Made by a program: the position numbers and the translations under genes. DNA of 64,000 nucleotides from Pyrenula massariospora (Eukaryota > Ascomycota > Eurotiomycetes > Pyrenulales > Pyrenulaceae), in assembly GCA_021030905.1 (NCBI GenBank), contig JAGFMI010000003.1, forward strand, positions 2,356,001-2,420,000. Direction: 5' to 3'. A model generated the notes under the pieces. That model had not been told where the DNA came from and did not search any database. It worked only from the letters and a program-made list of their open reading frames with translations. This document shows positions 1 to 9,567 of this stretch, piece by piece (the stretch's first letter is position 1; the number at the start of each line of letters is the position of its first letter).

Positions 1-405
1 TACCAACAATCATGAACTGAGAAGTTCGTTCAAGCTTAAGGCTAATTGTAATGGCATAATATCATCATTTAAGGCCGCAAGGCTGATATTGCGGCGGCTT
101 TCAGTTGCAATAATTGCATTGCCGCAAGTTCCTGCGAACGTTGGCCTCTCGTATTTGGTTTCACAAACGGCAAAAGTGCTACTCTGATTCCCAGGATGTT
201 GGTGTCAATATTGTATAAATGGATGGAAATTCGCGGTCCCAGTTTGATAGAATTTATAGTCTTTTTCCTTATCCAGCAACTGCCAGATAAGTATTTGATC
301 CCATTCACTCGTTTTCGTTTCCGCATTATTTCCCAAAGAGGCAACAACAGTGAGGTTCTCAGCGATTAACGCAATATTTCATTGTGCATCGACCGATTCA
401 CGGTC
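1..405. other. left-edge intergenic DNA
   Basis: No gene is supported here. A minus-strand open frame of about 90 codons shows no recognisable domain, signal peptide or splice pattern and is probably chance. Confidence 0.4.
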
Positions 406-1251
406 ATGCGGCCTTCTTCCTTTATTAGCTGCTCCCTCACAAGAGCCTTCGTTTCAGTTCTTATTCTCTTATTATCCCTCACCCTTGCAGTCGACATTGT
501 TGTCAAAAGAGACCCTGAAGCTGTGAATGGCATTTCTCCTGGCAAAGGCTGGAATGTTTATATTGGCACGGCAAAGTGGAACAGCGACCCCGGTTTCATC
601 ACCGATGCCGGGACAGGAGCATTCATAGCGTTTGCCAGGGAGGCTTTCACTAAAATGAGAGATCAGGCGAGGGCTGATGGCGTTTCGAATCCCCCCTCTG
701 CATTAACGGTGCTCATAGTTGGCAACAAAGCGTACATCTCGTCATCAATAACCAAAACGGAAAGAGGCGGGGACTACAAACCCGGGGACCTGCTGAAACT
801 GTTCAGGCAGCCGCTATACGAACAAGAAACATTAGACGGCCCTACTCCTCCATTCGGGCTGTCTCAGGTTCTAAGCACCCTTCATCAGTGCCTCGAACAA
901 GCACAGCGGGAGGATTCTGATGCCACTGATCATCAGCTATTTTGCGGCGAGCCGGTAGCTCTAGACCAGTACTTTAACGACGCAGGATTGCCAGGCAGTA
1001 ACAAGGAAAATGGAATGAGGGATGCTAAAGCACGCATCGTGACGTGGGGAGTCACGGCAAGCAACCAACAGGGATTTGTATTTAGACCTTGTTCTGGCTC
1101 GCGCAATGATGCACCCAATGCTATTGGCTGCATGAGGCTGGTTACCTTTCTAGGGCTTCCTTATGTGTCTGGGGGCAACCCTGCTAACACATTTCCATCG
1201 CCAGACGAGGCTAAGGAGGATAGACTTTGTCTTGATGATGGAGAGTTATAG
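406..1251 (+). CDS. predicted secreted protein with a deaminase-like motif layout
   Basis: Intronless, 281 aa. The first ATG of the frame (406) gives a classic secretion signal: MRPSSF, a Leu/Val-rich core and a Kex2-like VVKR site near residue 35. The mature part shows, in order, a helix (AFAREAFTKMRDQA), a predicted beta hairpin (ALTVLIVGNKAYISSS), a C-G-E motif inside FCGEPVALDQYF, a strand (ARIVTWGV) and PC followed 13 residues later by C (PCSGSRNDAPNAIGC). That order matches the cytidine-deaminase-like fold, where [HC]xE and PCx(n)C bind catalytic zinc. The fold is inferred from motif order only. No paralogue is visible in the window. It could instead be an unrelated disulphide-rich secreted protein. 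Confidence 0.75.
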   Translation: MRPSSFISCSLTRAFVSVLILLLSLTLAVDIVVKRDPEAVNGISPGKGWNVYIGTAKWNSDPGFITDAGTGAFIAFAREAFTKMRDQARADGVSNPPSALTVLIVGNKAYISSSITKTERGGDYKPGDLLKLFRQPLYEQETLDGPTPPFGLSQVLSTLHQCLEQAQREDSDATDHQLFCGEPVALDQYFNDAGLPGSNKENGMRDAKARIVTWGVTASNQQGFVFRPCSGSRNDAPNAIGCMRLVTFLGLPYVSGGNPANTFPSPDEAKEDRLCLDDGEL

Positions 1252-1405
1252 CAAAAGTGCATACACAATGTATAATAACATGGCATGAAGACCGGAAGTG
1301 CGTTTTGCTCAGATGGCATTCGAAATTTGGAAGATGGCTCGTTTGCCGGTTCTGTTTTTTTAGTATAACAAGCAGATTGAATGTTTTAATGGATTTGTAT
1401 CGGAT

Positions 1406-1480
1406 ATAAGCAGCTTCACCTTTAGCTTTAAAGGCTGGCTCTTTTTGTGCAGTGGTCTGTTTGACAATTATAAGTTCTTA
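1406..1480 (+). repeat. tRNA-like direct repeat, copy 1
   Basis: About 75 bp, recurring 269 bp downstream without obvious gaps. It contains GGCTC then a degraded A-box-like stretch (TTGTGCAGTGG). Many differences from copy 2 are C/T or G/A transitions, which would fit repeat-induced point mutation. Confidence 0.55.
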
Positions 1481-1675
1481 ATTCTGCTCTTTCTACCTCA
1501 TTAAAAAAAACTTTCAAGTTCAAAAGCTGTTATGTTTAATTCTAAGATTTTCAATACACTTTGATATAATAAGATGAAAAATTTATATTCTATATATGCA
1601 TTTGAGAAAATAAGTATTCTAAATTCTGATTCATGGAATTTATATGGAGCTCCAAAAATTGAAAGGTGTCGAACA

Positions 1676-1750
1676 TAAATAGCTTTACCCCCAGCCTTAA
1701 AAGTCGGCTCTTTTGGCGCAGTGGTCGGCTTGCCATCTTGATAACAGGTC
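1676..1750 (+). repeat. tRNA-like direct repeat, copy 2
   Basis: The better preserved copy. TGGCGCAGTGG is a very good match to the internal A box of eukaryotic tRNA genes (the initiator tRNA-Met type has the same block). ATAAC and AGGTC follow at roughly tRNA spacing. No clean B box or closed cloverleaf is visible, so it is called a tRNA-derived repeat relic and not a tRNA gene. Confidence 0.5.
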
Positions 1751-1846
1751 AAGAAGGCCATATGATGCCTCTATTATAGCTTTCTGGTGGGAGTTCACTG
1801 TTCAAACATTCGTTAGTATTCTCATTGTAGCCGAAAATCTTTTGGG

Positions 1847-3253
1847 CTACCTTGTAGTCAGCTCTATATTGAGAGCATCACAAAGCGGACTGAGCTGATG
1901 CAGAGTGTCTTGTTGGATTGACTTGTTCCACCAATAACCGTCAAAATGTATTCCTAAATGTAGATGTTGGATAGCGAGCCGATTGCCATTGACGGAGAGG
2001 TCATCGAGGTCGGCAGACAGTCTTTTGATAAGAGCGTTAGGTGTCCATGGATAAAATGCGATAAAGTAGACAAAATCATTGCGAAGGGTTAACCTGTGCA
2101 GAGTGTCCGGTAATATAGTAGAAATAGGCTGGTAAATATCTGAATTTCCAAAAATTACCTCCATTGGGATCTCCAACGTGTGTAGCCTTTGAAATTCTCG
2201 CAGAGACCCGATGGACTCGTCCGGTCCCGGGTATTCGTCTTCACCGCCAGTATGGTTGCCGTCGAACATAGGATACCGGTAACGCTCTAGGCTAACACTT
2301 AATTCCTCCAGTGTGCCATTAATTTGAGACAGTGCATCTAGTAAGCTTTTTGGGTTTGGCAACCGGTCGCCTTCCTCTCGTGGGTCATAGAACCTCTCAT
2401 ATGTGAGGCTGCGGAGCTTCGGCGTTGCTTTGAGAAGGCGTTTAAGTGAGGCCTCGTCACAGATTGTAGAACGAAGAATCAAAGTTGTTAGCGTGGAGGT
2501 AAAGTTGGCGGCGTCGGGCCATCGCCAGGATTGCATAATTGCAGGTAGAAGAACATCCAGAGTCTGGAGGGTTGGCAATTTCAATGCATTGATCACAACT
2601 TCCGGGTGGATGGACTTCTCGGCGAAAACAGCATCTGGACTCCTACGGATGAATTCCCTATTTTGGCAATTCTGTTGCAGCTGTCCCCCTTCCTTGTCTA
2701 AGTCTCCAGCAAGCACGACACTTTCCAGCTTCGGGTTGAGAGGGTACTTGAGAACTTCCGGAGCTGAATATTGGAAGCCAACATTGAAAGCCATCTCACC
2801 AGGGCCGCCACGGCTTAGGTGATTTATGCCAAATTCAAGGGACCGTAGGTTTGGAAGACACGAGAGTAAGAGTGTAACCAGCATGGCTAGGCTTTTTGTC
2901 ATACCTTCAGAAGCCCACTCTATACTGTTTAAGCCAAGCTTGTCTCTCGCGCGTGTAAATGCAAATTCGAGCTCGGCTGCGGGAACGTTTTCCATGTTAG
3001 GTCCCAAGAGAGCGAAGCTTTCGACTTGCTCGGCCAAGCGAGCATTAGGAAAGAGTGTATTGAAAAGAGAGGAAATGGCCGAGATTTTTCTACCTCTAGT
3101 ATCTAGGGTGACGGTCCGGTAAAGCTCTGGGACCGCTACAGCGTTCAAAATTTTGCAGACCTTGGTCAAAGACTGCAAATCATTTCGGGATACGTGGAGA
3201 ATGATGTACTTTTGGAGCTCCAGTGGTAGGCTCTCGAATCTTGAGCGAATCAT
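1847..3253 (-). CDS. F-box protein with LRR-like C-terminal region
   Basis: Intronless, 468 aa from the first ATG (3253); the open frame runs further upstream only from a non-ATG codon. Residues about 5-45 form an F-box (FESLPLELQKYIILHV, then LTKVCK and VAVPELYRTVTL). The rest holds repeated leucine-rich segments (LLLSCLPNLRSLEFG, LTTLILRSTI, LKATPKLRSLTYERFY), as in fungal F-box/LRR-like proteins. F-box proteins recruit substrates to SCF (Skp1-cullin) ubiquitin ligases; the target is unknown. It flanks the A/B gene array and is one of six F-box-like genes in the window. Confidence 0.85.
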   Translation of the reverse strand: MIRSRFESLPLELQKYIILHVSRNDLQSLTKVCKILNAVAVPELYRTVTLDTRGRKISAISSLFNTLFPNARLAEQVESFALLGPNMENVPAAELEFAFTRARDKLGLNSIEWASEGMTKSLAMLVTLLLSCLPNLRSLEFGINHLSRGGPGEMAFNVGFQYSAPEVLKYPLNPKLESVVLAGDLDKEGGQLQQNCQNREFIRRSPDAVFAEKSIHPEVVINALKLPTLQTLDVLLPAIMQSWRWPDAANFTSTLTTLILRSTICDEASLKRLLKATPKLRSLTYERFYDPREEGDRLPNPKSLLDALSQINGTLEELSVSLERYRYPMFDGNHTGGEDEYPGPDESIGSLREFQRLHTLEIPMEVIFGNSDIYQPISTILPDTLHRLTLRNDFVYFIAFYPWTPNALIKRLSADLDDLSVNGNRLAIQHLHLGIHFDGYWWNKSIQQDTLHQLSPLCDALNIELTTR

Positions 3254-3292
3254 AATCAAGAACGCGTCCTGTTTCTCGGTACAGCACGACAA

Positions 3293-3621
3293 GTGGCGGT
3301 TTTGTTGCGATCACCATTGGTGACCAAAGAAAATTGATGGATGAATTTTTGTTAAACGACCCTGATTTCGGGTCGATCTGGGTGTGTGCGGGACTTGGGA
3401 AAGCTTTCCACACACAATCTACTGGCGAGTAGCATTCCTAGTTAGTCAGAAGGGCTTCGAGCGTGTTCCTGACGCTTCAACATCTTCGCAGGGTAATTAA
3501 ATAGCTCTTCAATATAGAACACGTGTGCAAGTAAGGAGGTAAGCGAGCGACGGTAAAAAATCGGAGACCGTACCAGATCCGCCAAGCCGCCGAGGCCGCC
3601 AAGCCGCAAATTTACCCCACC
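3293..3621. other. intergenic, nothing recognised
   Basis: No coding or RNA signal seen. It holds the 5' leader of the F-box gene and the 3' flank of the relic at 3622-3816. Confidence 0.4.
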
Positions 3622-3816
3622 TCATACATAGGTAGTTCCGGTCCGTGCATAATTTCCTTCAATCCCAAAGACAAGACCGGCTTCTCTCCAAACGATGTCA
3701 CGATCGAGCATATTGTCCTCAGGCCCGACGTATTCTCGCTCGTCATCTGAAAATGTATCGGTTCGATCAACTTCACGGCGCTGATATCTATTTGCTAGAA
3801 CTTGTGCCATTAACAC
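3622..3816 (-). pseudogene. 3' relic of a fourth A-type gene
   Basis: A 64-codon minus-strand frame just downstream of gene A1. It aligns without gaps to the C-terminal part of A1 over 43 residues: DRDIVWREAGLVFG here against DRDTVERNSGLLFG in A1, plus matching N, Y, D/E and P positions upstream (16 identities counted by eye). There is no room before the A1 stop codon for the rest of an A gene. The most likely reading is a truncated duplicate of a host gene. An alternative terminal exon of A1 is possible but has no visible splice support. Confidence 0.65.
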
Positions 3817-3951
3817 TGTTTAATGGCGAGAGATAACAGTGGTCCGCGATAGAATTCGACTCCCGCTCCATGAAGCAAACTCCTTCATTAGACCTTACTA
3901 GCGCCTATGCACCTTGGAACAGTAGGATAAGCATCAAAGTCTTATTGCAGT

Positions 3952-5346
3952 CTATGTATCGCTCTCTTCTGGTATCAACAGACGATCCCTAACTTTCTGC
4001 CACGTTGGTGGGATGTCAACACGCCATTGTTGAAGCAGCAGCTCGACGGATCGAGGCTCTTGCTCTGATTGCCGCCCGAACAGAAGACCAGAGTTTCTTT
4101 CCACAGTATCACGATCAATGATGGGATCTAAAGGGAGAATATTCTCTCCCTCATCACTCGGTGGACATATCGTATCCACATTGTCCAAACTCAGGTACCC
4201 ATTTGGAGATCTCGCGTCTGTGGGAAAATCAGCAAACCATTTTTCGATGCGATGTTTCGTGGTGTACCATTGATCTTCGGGCATCAAACCGTCACCTTCT
4301 TCATCGTCGTCTTCCTCTGATCCGTCATTTTCGTCCGGAAGTCCCTCAAAGAACGATTCTACCGGCATGCAACGACTTCGTGCCTTCTCGATCAAGGTGT
4401 TGAACTCCTCTTCTGCACCGTCCAGCTCGGCCTTCAGGCTCTCTAATTCCTTGTGATAACCTGCCTTAAATTCATCAAGATCGAGCAGCCGTCCATTGTC
4501 CCGAGCTCGGGTTTCAAAGTCAAGCTTTCGCTCAAGATACTTTTCGTTAGTCCCATAAGCGTCCAACTCGGCGTTAAGATCAATCATCCGAGTTTTTGCT
4601 ACAAGTATTGACGTGCTCACTTCGTTGTTGACTCTGAAATGTTCATCAATTCTCTCGCGAGTGGTCAGGGACGCAGATTGGCTTGGCTGCCTCTCCAGTG
4701 GGGCTAGCGCTTCAAGATCGTCGTTGTGTGCATCAGAAGCAGATTCTAAGACAAAAACCTCGCTGAGCCGGTCATCGTTGGAACTATTATGTGACGCATC
4801 TGTCTCCACTCTGATCAAGTCCTCAATCGTTCTAATCAAGTCATCAATCACGAGTTGAGCCTTTCTTTCCGAGTCTCGGACATTAATGAGATCTGAAATC
4901 GTCAAGAACCGTATTAAATCCGACTGGGCTTGCTCTTGGTACATTCGATAAAGTACTATCTTGTTTTGCGCAGCTCGAACCGTCTTCTCACTCTTGCAAC
5001 CCTTATTGCAGATTTCGTCAAGCCGCTCGACGACTCGATGGTAGTCAAATGCTCGCTGCGCCGCGTCAATGAGTGTTCCCGGCAACCGTAAGGGAGATTT
5101 GCGCCCTCGTTCCAGATCAAGCGCGGACGTCGCCATGTCATGAACATGCAAGGCAAGTCCATTTTCGTTTGCCTCTGGCTTTATTGCTCTATCGACTCCA
5201 AAAATTCGAAATATAGCTCTCAGAATAAAGTCTCGGAAAATGGCCAAGATGTTGGGGAGGAACATGTTGTGATTTAGCATGTGCGCTTTTTTAAAGAAAA
5301 TATCTGTCTCGGACTCTTCGTCAGGTAGTGCTAAATAATGTTGCAT
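3952..5346 (-). CDS. A1: acidic coiled-coil protein of the A/B module
   Basis: Intronless, 464 aa, family not recognised. A hydrophobic N-terminal segment (MFLPNILAIFRDFILRAIF) is followed by a short block shared with A2 and A3 (KSPLRLPGTLIDAAQRAF). Next come long charged helices with coiled-coil character (about residues 110-330), the shared motif DEFKAGYH...RCMPVESFFEG (about 300-335), an acidic run and the shared tail motif DRDTVERNSGLLFG (about 405-418). Later in-frame ATGs (MLNHN, MFLP) would start nearer the paralogues' N-termini. It is divergently paired with B1 across 415 bp. The function is unknown; a structural partner for the basic B protein is my inference. Confidence 0.8.
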   Translation of the reverse strand: MQHYLALPDEESETDIFFKKAHMLNHNMFLPNILAIFRDFILRAIFRIFGVDRAIKPEANENGLALHVHDMATSALDLERGRKSPLRLPGTLIDAAQRAFDYHRVVERLDEICNKGCKSEKTVRAAQNKIVLYRMYQEQAQSDLIRFLTISDLINVRDSERKAQLVIDDLIRTIEDLIRVETDASHNSSNDDRLSEVFVLESASDAHNDDLEALAPLERQPSQSASLTTRERIDEHFRVNNEVSTSILVAKTRMIDLNAELDAYGTNEKYLERKLDFETRARDNGRLLDLDEFKAGYHKELESLKAELDGAEEEFNTLIEKARSRCMPVESFFEGLPDENDGSEEDDDEEGDGLMPEDQWYTTKHRIEKWFADFPTDARSPNGYLSLDNVDTICPPSDEGENILPLDPIIDRDTVERNSGLLFGRQSEQEPRSVELLLQQWRVDIPPTWQKVRDRLLIPEESDT

Positions 5347-5761
5347 ATAGAAGAAAGGGGAAGAAGCAAAGGATATATTATATTCTACACGGCGTTAGGT
5401 CTGTCGACTTGCTTTCATGCATACTTAGATAAGTGCTCTCTAGATCCACGAAGACTACTCTTCCACGATGTTCTTTCACTACGATGCATGATGGCTGATC
5501 TCAACAATTGCATTGATTTTCGACACAAAGAACACTAAGTCCTACTATATCAAGAAGCGGGATTTCAGCTACAGCTGCGCGAAGTAGGCTCTAAATTCTC
5601 ACTACTCTGGGGTTTGCTCTTAGTTTTGGTGGTTATAAATTCTAAGATGTGACCGATCAATCTGCTCTTCACTTCATTTCTGCAGTACGTCTTTGCAATT
5701 GTCCGAACTAGAGTCTCATCTTTTCCCCGAAGCGCATCGCAACTAAGACATTCACCGAGCT
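5347..5761. promoter_or_regulatory. shared intergenic region of pair A1/B1
   Basis: 415 bp between the start codons of divergently transcribed A1 and B1. It must hold both promoters; no specific operator was recognised. Confidence 0.5.
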
Positions 5762-6736
5762 ATGAAACCATTGCCACTCCCGATAAACACGAGTTACGAG
5801 GAAAGCATAAAGTCAAATGATTGGCGTCAAAGCGGACCCAGGTCGCCCATTGCCGGTTTGGCGTCTCCTTGCGGTTCTGGAGTCAGTCGATTTTCGATGA
5901 CAAGTCGAAACAATGGAAGGCATCAGGCGCCATATTCCATTCGAAATGGAGGCAAAAAGTGGACTCTCCCACCTCTTTTCGAGACTGATACCAACGGATC
6001 GCAGCGGCAATCGACCTCCAAACCACCTCCTCGGGATATCAACCAGATTCAACGAGGAGCCTCCATTGGTTTATGTTCACCTAGCATAGCGTCGACGATT
6101 GGTACCTGCCCGACTGTGAAAACTCGTGTGGGGAACGCTCCAAGAGACAACGGTTGCGTGCTTGACAGAAGTCTATTCATGCCGGGTCTAATCATTCGAG
6201 CAGTACACATCGAGCCTACCTTTCAGAATTCTTGGCAAGATGGGAACACCCTCATTCCTTCTAAGTTCGGTGATCTGACTGGTAAGATCCGAAGGATGAT
6301 TGTGACAGGGGTCCATAGCGACACTTTCCAAGCCGTTCCATGTTTCACTAACAATCAGAGAGGAGTCGAGAAAAAAGCCGTCAAGGACGAGTTCGTTTCT
6401 CTCATGGATCCACGTTGTGGAGAGGGGTTTGAAAAACTCACCATCCACGAGCCTCTTGTCCCAAAGGTTCTCGAGAGTAGGGTCCCTAGGTACAGTCCAG
6501 CCACCGTCTGCCATATTGCTTATCCAGTGTCCAGAAGCCTTGACCATCCTGTCATCATGGAAGGGTATCTAGACGAGGAGTCCACCATGCGACTTGCTTC
6601 TATGAGAATGAATTATGAGAAGGCATCTCTGGAGCAAGCTTTGAAAGGGAAGCAAAAGAATCCAAGACGAGCTTCTTACGTCCATGAGAAGGCGATCAAC
6701 GATGTTACGAACGCTTTCAGCTGTGCTTGGCTTTGA
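5762..6736 (+). CDS. B1: DUF6590-like protein of the A/B module
   Basis: Intronless, 324 aa. The first ~135 residues are a basic, Ser/Pro/Arg-rich, probably disordered tail, the longest of the three B proteins. The core (about 137-300) starts FMPGLIIRAVHIEP. It continues with FGDLTGKIRRMIVTGVHSDTF, CFTNNQRGVEKKAVKDEFVS and HEPLV, and closes with VCHIAYPVSRS and EGYLDEESTMRL. This layout matches the fungal DUF6590 family (F-x-PG-x-[IV], G-x-[IV]-x-x-K-[IV]-R, P-x-x-T). No biochemical role is known for that family. Paralogues are B2 and B3. Confidence 0.82.
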   Translation: MKPLPLPINTSYEESIKSNDWRQSGPRSPIAGLASPCGSGVSRFSMTSRNNGRHQAPYSIRNGGKKWTLPPLFETDTNGSQRQSTSKPPPRDINQIQRGASIGLCSPSIASTIGTCPTVKTRVGNAPRDNGCVLDRSLFMPGLIIRAVHIEPTFQNSWQDGNTLIPSKFGDLTGKIRRMIVTGVHSDTFQAVPCFTNNQRGVEKKAVKDEFVSLMDPRCGEGFEKLTIHEPLVPKVLESRVPRYSPATVCHIAYPVSRSLDHPVIMEGYLDEESTMRLASMRMNYEKASLEQALKGKQKNPRRASYVHEKAINDVTNAFSCAWL

Positions 6737-7846
6737 GACGGCTGTCCGCCCTGGTCTGCCATTTTCTAATTCTGTCTCTCATTTTATCTGGATGTATACA
6801 TTATTTCAAGATATTTCAAGCTGTTTCGAGTTTAGCATCCTAGCCTAGCTAACCTTTGAGAAAGGAGCCTTGATGCCGTTCAGATTTACAAAGACCATTC
6901 AAAAGGTCCCAAGCTTTACGAGCTGTCAGAGGCAAAATCAGCGGTACATCAGGAGGGGAGGTATTTTCAAACAATACTTTCGATGCGGGAAGCAAGTCTA
7001 AATACTAGATTACTATGATTCAGTGGTCGCTAAGAATATCAAATACTCCAATACAATTTGACGACTGTCCATCACCTCGTTCTGAGATACATAAGAGCTT
7101 TTATGAGGGGCAACGCTACATTCGATACAGGATCTTGTCTGATTCAAAACCATAGACAACTTCTATTTCCTAGCGTATGCAGAAGGGCGTGTAAAAGCAG
7201 ACGAGGAGAGAGCGATAAGGTTACGTATGTCCCACATCGCCAAGATAGGTTTAGCGCGGGTCGTATGACTCGGGCGGGCAACTCATAGATCTAAACGTTT
7301 TTCAATATCATACACTTGTAACTTTCCATGGAATCATACACGTCTCACATAATTTCTTCCATTTAGGCTCGATCAGACTTTAGTCAAGATTTGCGCCAAC
7401 TTTCGACAAATCTACGTGCCGTCCCTTGCGAAATGTGCCTGTCCCAAACAGTCGTCTCTACCACGCTCTCGTTTGGTCCTGATCTAGCAGCAAAATGACC
7501 GCAGAATGCCATCGATTTAGGAAATGCACATTGGCTCTGACAAGTGCACTTTGTAACGAATCCTCATGCCTTTCCTGCGATGACGAGCAGCCAACGAGCA
7601 GATCCCTCCCGCAAAGCATTTCACCCTACACCACCAGCAACCTTCGTGGGAACCTGTAAAAGATATACCTGCGATCGTCCATAATACCGGCTGCAATACC
7701 TGTTTTTGTGATTACAATCTTGGGGCTAGTCTTGATCAAATCACGCGACAGAACACCACGTCTTCGCGATGGCAGCAAGAAGAGCACGCAAAGGTCTAAA
7801 AATAATGTCCAATTTAAAAATATGTATGTACATTTCGAGGACACCT
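6737..7846. other. intergenic between B1 and A2
   Basis: 1.1 kb between the convergent 3' ends of B1 and A2. Small frames here show no similarity to A or B and no recognisable domain. No gene supported. Confidence 0.5.
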
Positions 7847-8953
7847 TCAAGGCTCATCCATGTCGTAAGTATGGTGGTAGTTATTGGGATCGTCGACACC
7901 CCCATAACAATGCCGCTCATGGAACCTGTATATGCGAGTATCTGGACCTTCTGGGAGACTCTCCATATCATCTTCCGCTGGCGGGTCGAGTTGGGCGAGA
8001 TTTGCAAAGACAGACCCCGTTCGTCTCGCTAGAAAGAGCAATCCAGCTTTTGGATGCATCTTAAACTCGTCGTCTGAGGAAAGTAGCGATGGATTCTCGC
8101 GCTCGAAGGTTGGCGAAACGATTGTCTTGGCCATCTCTTGGGATTCTTTGCATCTGACATCGGACCATCGCAGAATCTGCAGATATTTGGTTTCAGATAG
8201 CAACGGCCGATCGTACTTGTCGTACGGGAAATCTGCCAGTTGTTGCGGCGATTCCTCTTCCACCTCTTCATCATTGAAGTACATCGACACATCTAGGCCC
8301 CGGCTTTGTGCATCTTCGACGGCTTTCACGAAGACGTCTACGATGGCCTCGAGTCTCTCTTGCTCAGCTGCCACGTCCATATCGTAGCATTGGTGGAATT
8401 GATCAATGGTTAAATCGCATTCCCCATCCGCAACCGCCGCTTGATACTCTTGGAACGACTCGTCTTTGGCCTCTTCGGTCATCATTCTGTTTACGACCTT
8501 TTCTGACTCTTGCATTGTTTGATAGGCTTCGTCACAAGTTTGTCGTGCTTTCCTATCAAGCTCGGCGCAGTGCCTAATATATTCTTCTTCTGCCTCGTCA
8601 ATTGCCCTCTGACGAGCGTGACTACTCTCGGTCGCCGTCTCCTCGTTATTCGCCATGGTCGCGTTCACGGCTTCTGCGGATTTTCCTGGTCGCTCCTGGA
8701 TCTGGCCCACTTGGACAAGATATTCTATGACCTTATTGAAAACCAGTGACTTGGGATCATTTTCAGCTGTCTGAAGGTCCTCAGCCCTCAAAGTCCTATC
8801 AATTTGCTCTATGACCGCGGCAGGCATTGTAATGTGAATTGGCTGTTCCGTCAAGTCGTGCACCGAGGGCTCGCGTTCATAATCAACTGTAAAAGTTTGC
8901 AGTGCATTGTTGACGACCCTCGTAAAACCACATAGATCAAAAATGCGTGCCAT
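7847..8953 (-). CDS. A2: acidic coiled-coil protein of the A/B module
   Basis: Intronless, 368 aa from ATG 8953. This start aligns with that of A3 (MARIFDLCGFTRVVNNAL against MGKFLEPLGLHNAVYNTL). It shares with A3 and A1 an N-terminal block (IHITMPAAVIEQIDRTL), the segment VIEYLVQVGQIQE, a charged helical middle and DQFHQCYD...AVEDAQSRGLDVSMYF (about residue 220). With A3 it also shares DFPYDKY, a W-rich segment (ILRWSDVRC) and SPTFEREN; AGLLFLARR near residue 300 is common to all. The protein is strongly acidic. The family is not recognised. It is divergently paired with B2. Confidence 0.82.
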   Translation of the reverse strand: MARIFDLCGFTRVVNNALQTFTVDYEREPSVHDLTEQPIHITMPAAVIEQIDRTLRAEDLQTAENDPKSLVFNKVIEYLVQVGQIQERPGKSAEAVNATMANNEETATESSHARQRAIDEAEEEYIRHCAELDRKARQTCDEAYQTMQESEKVVNRMMTEEAKDESFQEYQAAVADGECDLTIDQFHQCYDMDVAAEQERLEAIVDVFVKAVEDAQSRGLDVSMYFNDEEVEEESPQQLADFPYDKYDRPLLSETKYLQILRWSDVRCKESQEMAKTIVSPTFERENPSLLSSDDEFKMHPKAGLLFLARRTGSVFANLAQLDPPAEDDMESLPEGPDTRIYRFHERHCYGGVDDPNNYHHTYDMDEP

Positions 8954-9567
8954 TTTTTGAAGTTGCGGGTGCAATGGATGGAAGTTTCCTCAAAAGTCTC
9001 TAAAGATTCGATTGTGTTCAAGCGTCCAGCGCAAGTGAAAAGTCCTGCAAGAAGTCACAAAAATAGAAGATTATGTATTGCAGTAAACAGTGCCTATCGG
9101 TCTTTGACGTTGCCGGTGTCTTTTTTGGGGAAAAGAAAGAACACAAATGCGGCCACCAGAGCTTTGAAGAAGTCAAAGACTTTTAAACAAGGAGAATTCA
9201 GAACATCCGGGTTGTCTCTGATTTGAAGCAGCCCAGACAAAGAGATACAAACATGTCCTTCTATCTCAGGGCAAAGAACTCATAATGCCATTGAAGGCCT
9301 TGAAGCGATCTAGGGTGAGCATGTTTCGTGGGCTTGGTCAAAGAAGTTTGCATTGTTTTGACTCGAGTCAATGTACAAATTGCCATCTCTTCGATTATTA
9401 GGCTCTATGAGATCTTCGCAATTTTTGACGCTTCATTCATACTTACGTTTCGACTTGGTCATTGAACCACATTTACGCGTCTACGCAACTAGACATCGTC
9501 GTACAATTATATCTCTGGACCGCGTTCACACATCAGCCTATACGGTAATCCATCAGAGCAAATCAGC
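8954..9567. promoter_or_regulatory. shared intergenic region of pair A2/B2
   Basis: 614 bp between divergent start codons. Small frames inside it (for example plus strand 8957-9226) have no homology to neighbours and are treated as chance. Confidence 0.5.

Larger units (their letters stand above)
1252..1846. other. AT-rich intergenic region holding a degenerate repeat
   Basis: About 600 bp, strikingly AT-rich between roughly 1500 and 1680. It contains the two tRNA-like repeat copies listed separately and no supportable gene. The base composition suggests decayed repeat DNA. Confidence 0.6.

Noticed and set aside
1501-1898. small frames between the deaminase-like and F-box genes
   Set aside because: They lie in AT-rich repeat relic DNA and cross the tRNA-like copies.
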